In this document: positions 7,949 through 15,669 of the stretch, one piece after another | Layout of the letters: the number at the start of each line of letters is the position of its first letter | How positions within the stretch are numbered: position 1 is the first letter of the stretch | Source: Blautia schinkii | Lineage (GTDB): Bacteria > Bacillota > Clostridia > Lachnospirales > Lachnospiraceae | Direction: 5' to 3' | Assembly: GCF_013304825.1 (NCBI RefSeq) | Contig: NZ_JAAWUO010000003.1 | Span: 186,001 to 250,000, forward strand | Length of the DNA stretch: 64,000 bases | Translations under genes and position numbers: made by a program | The notes under the pieces: generated by a model | The model's database searches: none | The model's input: the letters and a program-made list of their open reading frames with translations, nothing else | What the model was told of the DNA's origin: nothing

Positions 7949-8821
7949 TTATAAAGGCATGCAGGAACATCCGATTCCAAGTCCGTCCGGGCCAATATGG
8001 CAGGAAAGTCCAAGGGAAAGATCGTCACACATCACATCCATTCCCGGAAAGCTTTCACGGATCTGAGAGATCCAGTCTGCGGTAACTTCCGCAGTGCTGC
8101 TGGATGCAGCCATAAGATATACTTTTCCGGCGTCATATTCTTTTTTGAAAGTTGTTTCCAGTTCTCTGTGCATGGCATCAATCATAGCTTTTCTTGATTT
8201 TTTCATGCCTCTGCATTTCTGGAAAACATCCAGTTTACCGGTTCCAAATTTCATAACCGGTTTGATATTGAGAAGATTTGCGGCAAGTGCTGTGGTGGTA
8301 TTGATACGGCCTCCTTTTTTCAGATATTCCAGTGTGCTTAAGCCGACATAGATCACGGTTTTTTCACGGGAAGCTTCCAGAATATCCTTGATCTGTTGTG
8401 CTGTATATCCATCTTCCACAAGGTCTATCGCATCCAGAATGGAACGGTGAAGGGGTGTGGAAACACGCCCGTTATCTACTACAAACACCTTGTTTTTATA
8501 CTGCGGTTCCTGAGACAAGGCGGCAGCAGTCATGCAGGAACCGCTTAAACTACTGCTCAACGGAATGTAGAGGATCTGATCATAAGATAAAAGCATTTCG
8601 TCCCACATTTCCATAACTTCCTGTGGGGAAGGCTGTGAAGTTGAAACATCTGCTCCCTCACGCAGCTTCTCATAAAATCCTTTTCTGGAAAAATCCAGGA
8701 TTTCATGAAAAAGTTCTCCATTCAGATAAAAAGGCATGGGAAGGACATGAATATCCAGTTCCTCTGCTTCCTGTTTTAAAATGCCACTGTGGCTGTCAGC
8801 CATGATTCCTATTTTTTTCAT
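7949..8821 (-). CDS. DegV family fatty-acid-binding protein
   Basis: A 290-residue DegV/FakB-like protein. Members bind a fatty acid and present it to the FakA kinase. Visible family marks are the N-terminal KKIGIMADSHSGI, the STSQPSP segment, the LSSSLSGSCMTAA loop and VGLSTLEYLKKGGRI. The start at 8821 is chosen because AGGAG lies about 10 bases upstream; nine more in-frame codons exist upstream but would place the ribosome-binding site inside the gene. No FakA partner is adjacent. The lipid role is inferred from the family. Confidence 0.88.
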   Translation of the reverse strand: MKKIGIMADSHSGILKQEAEELDIHVLPMPFYLNGELFHEILDFSRKGFYEKLREGADVSTSQPSPQEVMEMWDEMLLSYDQILYIPLSSSLSGSCMTAAALSQEPQYKNKVFVVDNGRVSTPLHRSILDAIDLVEDGYTAQQIKDILEASREKTVIYVGLSTLEYLKKGGRINTTTALAANLLNIKPVMKFGTGKLDVFQKCRGMKKSRKAMIDAMHRELETTFKKEYDAGKVYLMAASSSTAEVTADWISQIRESFPGMDVMCDDLSLGLSCHIGPDGLGIGCSCMPL

Positions 8822-8868
8822 ATTGTATTTTTCTCCTGTGTAATTCATGGATGTGATTCACAATTCTG

Positions 8869-9486
8869 TTACTTTTGATAAAGAGCCACACATTCCCGGA
8901 ATCGTTTCTTATTTAGTTCCCTCATCTGAGAACTCTCGTTTTTCTTTACAAAACCATGGCTCTCCATAAAAGCTCGGTGATCCATCTGATCCATATATAT
9001 AGAATAATTCCCGCCTTTTTCATTTGAGATCTGTTTAAGAAGTCCGGTACCTATTCCGTTTCTTCGATAATCCCTGCTTACATAAAGAAAGAGAATATTT
9101 TCGGACGCAGCGTTCTCTGCAGAAACTGACAACTGTTTTTTCATATCCTGAAGCTTGTTAAAATGTTCAAGATTTTTTCGCCCTTCTCTGGTAAGCTTAA
9201 GGCGAATGAAATGATAGGCTTTTTTCAGACGGAAAACCGGGGAAAAATGTCCAAATCTTCCTTTGCCGGTTATCAATACTCCTACTACCTGGTCACGGTA
9301 GGTTGCTACGGTAACGTTATCTCTGTAAATCATATAGGTGTAAAAGAAAAGTCTGGTCAGACGTTTTTCGGTATGTGGCTCATCAAACTCCCAGCGGTCT
9401 TTATAATTTCTCCGGACAAATTCCCGAATCATTGAAAAATCTTCCTTTTCTGCCTTCCGGTAGGCAGGTGCTTTTTTTAATAACAT
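8869..9486 (-). CDS. GNAT family N-acetyltransferase
   Basis: A 205-residue GNAT-fold protein. The acetyl-CoA-binding motif A is seen as LFLYVSRDYRRNGIGTGLLKQI near residues 133-154, and a C-terminal ESHGFVKKNESSQ matches motif B. The segment between strands (about residues 75-125) is unusually basic and long. The substrate is unknown. It is upstream of the DegV gene in the same direction with a 47-bp gap, and the two may be cotranscribed. Confidence 0.8.
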   Translation of the reverse strand: MLLKKAPAYRKAEKEDFSMIREFVRRNYKDRWEFDEPHTEKRLTRLFFYTYMIYRDNVTVATYRDQVVGVLITGKGRFGHFSPVFRLKKAYHFIRLKLTREGRKNLEHFNKLQDMKKQLSVSAENAASENILFLYVSRDYRRNGIGTGLLKQISNEKGGNYSIYMDQMDHRAFMESHGFVKKNESSQMRELNKKRFRECVALYQK

Positions 9487-9606
9487 ATTCCATATCTCCT
9501 GTATTTTTTCATAAATAACTATCCTATACTTTAAAAGATGATCTGCAACTTAACATCAACTGTTTCTCAACAATTGTTGAAGTTTATAAAAAAGTTTATA
9601 TAAAAT

Positions 9607-9657
9607 AAAAAACAACGGAAGAACCTCATTAAAAATAAGGTGTCCGCTGTTTTTAGG
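9607..9657. terminator. Bidirectional terminator between GNAT gene and histidine kinase
   Basis: An AAACAACGG arm (9609-9617) pairs with CCGCTGTTT (9644-9652) with one mismatch, with an inner CCT/AGG pair, an A-run on the left and a T-run on the right. It probably ends the leftward two-component operon. Confidence 0.7.
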
Positions 9658-9684
9658 TTTTCTGGATATATGTAAAGTATTGTT

Positions 9685-10695
9685 TTACAGTATAACAGTA
9701 AAACGACAGCCGCTTCCTGGAATATTTTCCACGGAAACGGTTCCCTTGCACAGGTTCAGGATCTGTTTTACAAGAGCAAGTCCAAGACCGTTTCCCTCCT
9801 GCTTATGGGAACTGTCGCCCTGGTAGAATTTATCAAAAATATGTTTCATGGAGTATTCACTGATCTGGGGGCCTTCGTTTTCTATGGAAAAACGGATTTT
9901 TTTCCCTTCCGGCATCATCCGGATATAGATCGTACCACCACAGGGGCTGAATTTGATAGCGTTGGAAAGCAGATTGTCCCAAACATGACAAATGAGATTT
10001 TCGTTTCCCAGATATTCCACATCTACCATGTCCACATCAAATTCAATCTCTTTTTCGGACCATTTTGGTTCCATTATAACAATGGACTGTCGAATCTGCT
10101 CATCCAGACGGTACCAGTTCTGGTGGGTCTGGATCGCCTGATGTTCGATTTTGGACAGCAACAGGATATTTCCTGCCAGGTGGGAAAGCCTTCTGGTATT
10201 AAAAAGGATTTTGTTGATGTACTGCTCCTGCTCTTCTGATATAGGCATGTCACCATTCTGCAGCAGAGTTGCATAACCCTCAATTGCACTGATGGGGGTT
10301 TTAAATTCGTGGGAAACATTGGAAACAAAGTCTGTCTGCAGAATCTCCGTTGCTTCCAGCTCCTGGACCATCAGGTTGAAATTAGAATAAATATCCTGGA
10401 TTTCCTTCATTTGCTTTTCAGTTTCCAGTCGGATGGAAAAATCCCCCTCCGCAACCTGTTGCATGGCTTTTTTCAGCTTTAGTACAGGACCGAAATACCT
10501 GATACTGAGGAAGTTGTTAAGGACGCCCCCTGCGATTACGCTGGCCAGGATGATCCATACGATGTTCGGGACGTCTGAAATATGCAGCACATCCATAACA
10601 AGCCAGGATATCAGAGATACACAGATAAGCTCCGACATGATCATAAAGATAAAACGTAAACGAATGCTTAAATTTATGAAGGGTTTCTTTTTCAT
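9685..10695 (-). CDS. Membrane sensor histidine kinase
   Basis: A 336-residue sensor kinase. Two hydrophobic segments (about 12-32 and 40-60) with almost no extracellular loop are followed by a HAMP domain (about 65-118), a HisKA domain with the phospho-acceptor in FVSNVSHEFKTPISAIEGY (about 130-140) and an HATPase_c domain with the N-box LLSNAIKFS and the GNGLGLALVK ATP lid. The very short loop suggests intramembrane or cytoplasmic sensing. It overlaps its response regulator by 4 bp. The signal is unknown. Confidence 0.93.
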   Translation of the reverse strand: MKKKPFINLSIRLRFIFMIMSELICVSLISWLVMDVLHISDVPNIVWIILASVIAGGVLNNFLSIRYFGPVLKLKKAMQQVAEGDFSIRLETEKQMKEIQDIYSNFNLMVQELEATEILQTDFVSNVSHEFKTPISAIEGYATLLQNGDMPISEEQEQYINKILFNTRRLSHLAGNILLLSKIEHQAIQTHQNWYRLDEQIRQSIVIMEPKWSEKEIEFDVDMVDVEYLGNENLICHVWDNLLSNAIKFSPCGGTIYIRMMPEGKKIRFSIENEGPQISEYSMKHIFDKFYQGDSSHKQEGNGLGLALVKQILNLCKGTVSVENIPGSGCRFTVIL

Positions 10696-11363
10696 GCCTT
10701 TACCACCTTATATCCAACTCCACGGATCGTCACGATCTTAAAATCCGGATTATCGCGGAAGCGTTCCCGAAGTCTTCCGATGTGGACATCTACTGTGTGG
10801 GCATCACTTGCGGAATCATATCCCCAGATATCATCCATAAGTTGTTGTCTTGTAAAGATTTTTCCCGGAAAGGCTACCATCTTATATAAGAGCATGAATT
10901 CTTTCTGAGGAAGTACCATACTTTCCGAGGCAGTGGATACCGTCAGGGAATCGCACTCCAGAATGGTATCTCCGATTCGCTGTTTCCGCTCATTGATCAT
11001 CTGCGCTCTGCGGAGAAGTGCACCTACCCGTAAAACCAGTTCATTGATATTGACCGGTTTCACCATATAATCATCGGTGCCGGACAGAAATCCCATACGC
11101 ATATCATCAAAAGCATCTTTGGCAGTGACCATAAGTACAGGAATGGAATCTCCGGCATCTCTGAGTGATCGGACCAGTTCATAGCCATCCATGTTGGGCA
11201 TCATAATGTCTGAGATGATCAGATCGTAATAATCTTTTTCCAGGGCATCCAGTGCTTCCTGCCCGTCAGAAACCCCTTTTACTGTATAACCGTTTTTTAA
11301 GAGGACATGCTGGAAAAGCTGGCGGAGTTCCCGGTCATCTTCCGCAATGAGAATTTTAAACAT
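10692..11363 (-). CDS. OmpR/PhoB-family response regulator
   Basis: A 223-residue two-domain regulator. The receiver domain starts FKILIAEDDRELRQLF, carries the phospho-acceptor Asp in DLIISDIMMPNMDG and the conserved Lys in DDYMVKPV. The C-terminal winged helix ends WGYDSASDAHTVDVHIGRLRERF...TIRGVGYKVV. The start at 11363 has AGGGATG just upstream; ten further upstream codons overlap the end of a permease remnant. It is translationally coupled to the kinase. Target genes are not evident. Confidence 0.94.
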   Translation of the reverse strand: MFKILIAEDDRELRQLFQHVLLKNGYTVKGVSDGQEALDALEKDYYDLIISDIMMPNMDGYELVRSLRDAGDSIPVLMVTAKDAFDDMRMGFLSGTDDYMVKPVNINELVLRVGALLRRAQMINERKQRIGDTILECDSLTVSTASESMVLPQKEFMLLYKMVAFPGKIFTRQQLMDDIWGYDSASDAHTVDVHIGRLRERFRDNPDFKIVTIRGVGYKVVKA

Positions 11364-11373
11364 TTTTACATCC

Positions 11374-11562
11374 CTATTCTTTGATTTTTTCAATGTCCAT
11401 GTTTTCAGGCAGGATACAGCTTAAAACAATGGATATGATAAATACAACAGCAACTACATTTTCCGCAAAAACAGACTGTATGATCGACGGGAATATATCC
11501 CAGATGCCGCTCTCGCTTGCAGTGGTAAATCCGATTCCAACAGCAAGTGAAAGAGATAGGCG
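11374..11562 (-). pseudogene. C-terminal remnant of an NCS2 xanthine/uracil permease
   Basis: Reading leftward, the frame ending in TAG at 11374-11376 encodes AVGIGFTTASESGIWDIFP, then IIQSVFAENVVAVVFIISIVLSCILPENM. This is the pattern of the last membrane segments and tail of nucleobase permeases. Upstream of about 11562 the similarity is lost and no start or preceding transporter sequence is present, so only about 60 codons survive. It ends 10 bp before the response-regulator start, suggesting that a deletion removed the rest of the gene and left the two-component system next to it. Recognition is by eye, from memory of the family. Confidence 0.6.
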
Positions 11563-11724
11563 GCAGCAGTCCGATGTGAAACAAACTACTATTATAAGAA
11601 AAATTACGGAATAATCATAACATAGATTCGTTGTGGAAACCAGACGGATTTTGATGAATAAATTTAATAATAGATGAAATATGTCATATTATGAATATTT
11701 ATACACGAAAAAAGAAATACCCTC

Positions 11725-11840
11725 TTGCATTTTCGGAACTTTTACTGTAAAATTATTAACCAGGTAAACACAAATGTATGCCATACCCGAACACTGATTA
11801 CAAAGATGTAACCAATCTTAACTGTATCAGTGTTTTTTAA
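11725..11840 (+). promoter_or_regulatory. Citrate synthase promoter and terminator-like leader
   Basis: TTGCAT (11725-11730) and TAAAAT (11748-11753) with a 17-bp spacer form a good sigma-A-type promoter. About 30 bases on, AACACTGAT (11790-11798) pairs perfectly with ATCAGTGTT (11826-11834), followed directly by a T-run. The loop holds a second small hairpin, TTACA/TGTAA. A terminator 36 bp before the ATG suggests transcription attenuation. Confidence 0.6.
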
Positions 11841-11869
11841 TATACAATGGGGAAACGAGGAAAAAAATT

Positions 11870-13252
11870 ATGGAAAAAAAGCATGAAATGATGAGTCTGG
11901 AGGACTCCGAACAGCTGAAAGGCAGAATGAAATTCTTTGAAAAGGAACTGGTAGAGAATCATCACATCGATCCCAATCTCTATGTGGAATACGATGTAAA
12001 AAGAGGACTTCGTGATTCCGCAGGTAAAGGTGTTCTCACAGGTCTTACTGAGATTTCCGATGTTACCGGCTATAAGCTGGTCAATGGCAGACGTATTCCG
12101 GCAGACGGTGCACTGTATTACCGGGGAATCGATGTGCAGGATATCGTAAACGGACTGAAGGACAGACGTTTTGGTTTTGAGGAGACGATCTATCTTCTGA
12201 TTTTCGGTAATCTTCCCAGCAAGGAAGAGCTTTCCAGATTCCTCGAGCTTCTCTCTGACATGGAGGATCTGGGAGGACGTTTTGTCCGTGACGTTGTCAT
12301 GAAGGGAACCAATGCCAATATTATGAATGCCATGGAGCGCTGCGTACTTGCTCTTTATACATATGATGATAACCCGGAAGATATTTCTGTGGAGAATGTA
12401 CTCCGTCAGTCTCTGGAACTGATCGCCAAGCTCCCTGAGATTGCGGTTTACTCCTATCACGCATACCGTCATTTCCGTAAAGATGAAACACTTTTTATCC
12501 GCAATCCACAGAAGGGACTTTCCCTTGCTGAAAATATCCTTCTGATGCTTCGTCCTGACGGCAAGTATACAGAGCTTGAAGCTAAGGTCCTTGATATCGC
12601 CCTTGTGCTTCATGCAGAGCATGGTGGTGGTAATAACTCTACCTTTACCACACATGTAGTAACCTCTTCCGGAACAGACAGCTACTCTTCCACTTCTGCA
12701 TCCATTGGTTCACTGAAGGGACCGCGCCATGGTGGTGCCAACCTGAAAGTCCAGAACATGTTCACAGATCTGAAAGCCAATGTAAAAGACTGGGAAAGTG
12801 AAGAAGAGATTACAGCATATTTGCAGAAAATACTGAATAAAGAAGCATTTGATCATGCAGGTCTGATCTATGGCATGGGACATGCAGTTTATACACTCTC
12901 CGATCCGCGAGAAGTGATCCTGAAGCGTTTTGCACAGGCTCTTGCAGAGGAGAAAGGCATGACAGAGGAATTCAAGCTCTATGATAAGGTTGAGAGTATT
13001 GCCGGCCAGCTGATCATGGAACACAGAAAACTGTTCAAGAATGTTTGTGCAAATGTAGATTTCTACAGTGGTTTTGTTTACACTATGCTTGGTATCCCTG
13101 AAGAGCTCTTCACTCCGATCTTTGCTATCGCACGTATGCCTGGCTGGAGTGCACATCGTCTGGAAGAACTGATCAGTGCCAATAAGATTATCCGTCCTGC
13201 TTACAAATATGTGGGACATCATACTGAGTTTGTACCGTTTGATGAGAGATAA
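11870..13252 (+). CDS. gltA: Citrate (or 2-methylcitrate) synthase
   Basis: Condenses oxaloacetate with acetyl-CoA to citrate, feeding glutamate synthesis in fermentative clostridia. The 460-residue protein has an N-terminal extension of about 45 residues before the core (KGVLTGLTEISDVTGYK). The catalytic triad is present: His in LVLHAEHGGGNNS, His in GMGHAVYTLSDPRE and Asp in NVDFYSGFVY. ACGAGGA precedes the ATG. It is the only long rightward gene between 6.4 and 23 kb, has its own promoter and terminator, and has no aconitase or isocitrate dehydrogenase beside it. Confidence 0.93.
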   Translation: MEKKHEMMSLEDSEQLKGRMKFFEKELVENHHIDPNLYVEYDVKRGLRDSAGKGVLTGLTEISDVTGYKLVNGRRIPADGALYYRGIDVQDIVNGLKDRRFGFEETIYLLIFGNLPSKEELSRFLELLSDMEDLGGRFVRDVVMKGTNANIMNAMERCVLALYTYDDNPEDISVENVLRQSLELIAKLPEIAVYSYHAYRHFRKDETLFIRNPQKGLSLAENILLMLRPDGKYTELEAKVLDIALVLHAEHGGGNNSTFTTHVVTSSGTDSYSSTSASIGSLKGPRHGGANLKVQNMFTDLKANVKDWESEEEITAYLQKILNKEAFDHAGLIYGMGHAVYTLSDPREVILKRFAQALAEEKGMTEEFKLYDKVESIAGQLIMEHRKLFKNVCANVDFYSGFVYTMLGIPEELFTPIFAIARMPGWSAHRLEELISANKIIRPAYKYVGHHTEFVPFDER

Positions 13253-13266
13253 TAAAAACAAATGAT

Positions 13267-13321
13267 AAAAGCAGTAGGGATTTCTGTCTTATTTAAGATG
13301 GAAGCTCTGCTGCTTTTTTTG
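13267..13321 (+). terminator. Citrate synthase terminator
   Basis: AAAAGCAG (13267-13274) pairs with CTGCTTTT (13310-13317), with a nested TCTTA/TAAGA hairpin, followed by a T-run. Confidence 0.8.
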
Positions 13322-13352
13322 TTCTCTCAGATTACAGAAAAACAGAATCATA

Positions 13353-13380
13353 AATTTACATAATATATATTATGTAAGGT
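13353..13380. other. Candidate dif-type Xer recombination site
   Basis: 28 bp with 11-6-11 symmetry: arms 13353-13363 and 13370-13380 flank the centre TATATA (13364-13369), and the inner 22 bp (13356-13377) form a perfect palindrome. Read leftward, the right arm is TTATGTAAATT, 10 of 11 like the Bacillus dif arm, and the whole site matches my recollection of B. subtilis dif at about 22 of 28 positions. It lies between two convergent terminators, 7 kb from a XerS-like gene. Function is inferred. Confidence 0.6.
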
Positions 13381-13395
13381 AAATGGCTGCTTTCA

Positions 13396-13445
13396 TAAAA
13401 AAACAAGGCTCACCGCATGAGATCGGATTGCCTTGTTTTTTTATG
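13396..13445. terminator. Bidirectional terminator after amylase gene
   Basis: AACAAGGC (13402-13409) and GCCTTGTT (13430-13437), with an A-run before and a T-run after. It ends the leftward amylase-family gene. Confidence 0.85.
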
Positions 13446-13469
13446 GAATGTTAATATATTATTCTTTTC

Positions 13470-15221
13470 CTATCGGAAGCTCTTCAGCCAGTTTACAAGA
13501 GAATCATGCCAGATGTTGTCGTATACGGTCTTTTTCATCTGGTCATCTACAGGGCCGTTTCCTGCCATTTTTGCAAGGATAGCAGCCTGAAGTTCGCCCA
13601 CTGTCATTTCCTCCGGCGTTTTGTGCGGATTCGGTGCAGTAACCGCTTTAGTTTCCTGTGGATTGGAGGACTCTGCTTCAGGAGTTGACGGAACATCTGC
13701 TGAGTTTGCTGTATTGTCAGAAGCTTTATCTGTATTTTCAGCGGTTGAAGCTTCTTTTTCCGGGACAGCTTCTGTTACAGTGCCATTTTCAGCAGTCTGG
13801 TTCTCTTCTGCCTCAGGTGCAGTGATTTCCTCTTTTGCTGCAGCCATTTCCGGGATTTCTGTCCGTACTGGCTTATATTCCGGCATATCTCCGGCCGGAA
13901 GCCAGATCTCACCGCTGTTTGCTGCAACACGGACACGGATACGTCCACCTTGGGCGGAAACTTTCTGGCCGGTGAGTGCGCCTACGTATTCCGGTGCGCT
14001 TCCTGTTGGAAGATTCATTTCTGCATCGCTGTCATCGTTATTTACTGTGACGATCACACGCATGCCATCCAGATCTCTTGCAAAAGCAAACTGGCGGTTT
14101 GTAAGAGCCAGCTCTGCATAGGAACCATAGCTTAATGCAGGAGTTCCCTGACGGACTTTTCCAAGAGCTGCGATCAGTGCTGTACATGGATTCTTTGTAG
14201 TGGAATCTGCGTAATCATCAAGGTTCAGAGCAGGTCTTAAGCTGGCATCGGAGAATTTTTCTTTCTTTCCGTCAATGCCGAATTCTGATCCGTAGTAAAT
14301 ACTTGGGACTCCGGGTAATGTATAAAGCAGCACATGTACCGGAGCAAAATGTGCTTTGTTCTGAAGCTTTGTATATATTCTCTCTACATCATGGTTGTCC
14401 ACAAAATTGTAGAGATCCAGATCACCCATATTCTGAAGATATTTTACTGTGTGGGCGATTTCAAAATAGTTGTGGTCATTATGTCCGCTGTAAAGAGCTT
14501 TATGAAGGGCATAATTTGTTACGCTGTGAAGGGTCTGGCCGTTTACCCAGCGACTGTAATCTCCGTGGATAACCTCTCCCATCAGCCAGAAATCCTTTTT
14601 TACTTCGTCAGCAGTGTGGCGAAGAATGCGCATGAAATCAAAATCAAGGACATCCGCAGCATCAAGACGGATTCCGTCAATATCAAATTCAGAAACCCAG
14701 AAACGGATCACATCGCAGATATAATTCTGTACCTCCGGATTACGCTGGTTCAGCTTAACAAGAAGGTTGTATCCGCCCCAGTTTTCGTAGGAGAAACCAT
14801 CGTTGTACTCGGTGTTTCCACCAAAATTGACATTGCAATACCAGTTTACATACGGAGAATGTTCACGGTTCTTCTGGATATCCCTGAATGCAAAGAAATC
14901 ACGGCCTGTATGGTTGAATACGCCGTCAAAGATTACACGGATGCCTTTGTCATGACATGCTTTCACAAAGTTTGTAAGATCTTCATTGGTTCCAAGACGG
15001 GAGTCCAGTTTCTTGTAGTCTGTTGTCTCATAGCCATGTCCTACACTCTCAAAAAGCGGACCAATATATAAGGCAGTACAGCCGATTTCCCTGATGTGGT
15101 CGATCCACGGCAGCAGCGTGTTCAGTCGATGTACAGGGGTTCCGTAATCGTTTTCCTTCGGGGCGCCTGTGAGTCCAAGTGGATAAATATGATAGAAGAT
15201 TGCTTCGTTGTACCAGCTCAT
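13470..15221 (-). CDS. GH13 alpha-amylase family enzyme with disordered C-terminal tail
   Basis: A 583-residue glycoside hydrolase family 13 protein, probably an intracellular maltodextrin hydrolase since no signal peptide is seen. The four GH13 regions are present: VIFDGVFNHTG, GIRLDAADV with the nucleophile Asp near 187, MGEVIHG with the acid/base Glu near 216, and NFVDNHD near 275. After the barrel and C-domain (to about 450) comes a Glu/Ala/Thr/Pro-rich low-complexity stretch of about 80 residues, then a short helical end (TVGELQAAILAKM...SLVNWLKSFR). That tail is unusual for the family. A short inverted repeat (CAATTTC/GAAATTG, 15250-15275) lies in the promoter region. Confidence 0.9.
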   Translation of the reverse strand: MSWYNEAIFYHIYPLGLTGAPKENDYGTPVHRLNTLLPWIDHIREIGCTALYIGPLFESVGHGYETTDYKKLDSRLGTNEDLTNFVKACHDKGIRVIFDGVFNHTGRDFFAFRDIQKNREHSPYVNWYCNVNFGGNTEYNDGFSYENWGGYNLLVKLNQRNPEVQNYICDVIRFWVSEFDIDGIRLDAADVLDFDFMRILRHTADEVKKDFWLMGEVIHGDYSRWVNGQTLHSVTNYALHKALYSGHNDHNYFEIAHTVKYLQNMGDLDLYNFVDNHDVERIYTKLQNKAHFAPVHVLLYTLPGVPSIYYGSEFGIDGKKEKFSDASLRPALNLDDYADSTTKNPCTALIAALGKVRQGTPALSYGSYAELALTNRQFAFARDLDGMRVIVTVNNDDSDAEMNLPTGSAPEYVGALTGQKVSAQGGRIRVRVAANSGEIWLPAGDMPEYKPVRTEIPEMAAAKEEITAPEAEENQTAENGTVTEAVPEKEASTAENTDKASDNTANSADVPSTPEAESSNPQETKAVTAPNPHKTPEEMTVGELQAAILAKMAGNGPVDDQMKKTVYDNIWHDSLVNWLKSFR

Positions 15222-15346
15222 AATATTACACCTCTGTTTTAAAAATTTACAATTTCCTGATAATTAGAGAAATTGCACAAATATCTTCTTTATAATACCA
15301 GATTTTCACCAAATAATCCAGAAACAATTAGATAGTTTTTCAATGA

Positions 15347-15378
15347 AAAATCCGGCAGATTGTCGACTGCCGGATTTT
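15347..15378. terminator. Strong 12-bp hairpin terminator
   Basis: AAAATCCGGCAG (15347-15358) and CTGCCGGATTTT (15367-15378) pair perfectly around an 8-base loop. Read leftward it ends in TTTT and closes the 76-residue gene. Confidence 0.85.
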
Positions 15379-15385
15379 AAGACAT

Positions 15386-15616
15386 TTATTCATCAAATTC
15401 TGCTGTTACAATAAAGCCACGGGGAGTATGTTCGATACTTTTGACGATTCCTTCTGAGGATTGGATACGGTCTGCATTCTTATAGCAGCCGGACATGGCA
15501 ACAGCCGGTTCGATGATGTAACTGTAATTGGTGGCTGACAAAAATTCGGAAATTTTAACCTTATCTCCTACCTGAATCAGCCCCTGACGTTCCATTTTGA
15601 ATTTTTCTTCACGCAT
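15386..15616 (-). CDS. Small hypothetical protein, beta-rich
   Basis: A 76-residue protein I do not recognise. The middle reads like a small beta-barrel or SH3/KOW-type fold: VGDKVKISEF, SYIIEPAVAMSG, EGIVKSIEHTPRGFIVTAEFDE. AAGAAGG lies eight bases before the chosen ATG; an internal Met (MERQGL) is possible but has a poorer site. It is single, with a strong terminator after it, and 53 bp downstream of the MYG1-like gene in the same direction, so it may be cotranscribed with that gene. Confidence 0.6.
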   Translation of the reverse strand: MREEKFKMERQGLIQVGDKVKISEFLSATNYSYIIEPAVAMSGCYKNADRIQSSEGIVKSIEHTPRGFIVTAEFDE

Positions 15617-15669
15617 ATATAAAACCTTCTTTCTGTATTTTATAGTTTGAAATGATTTATATTATGCAG

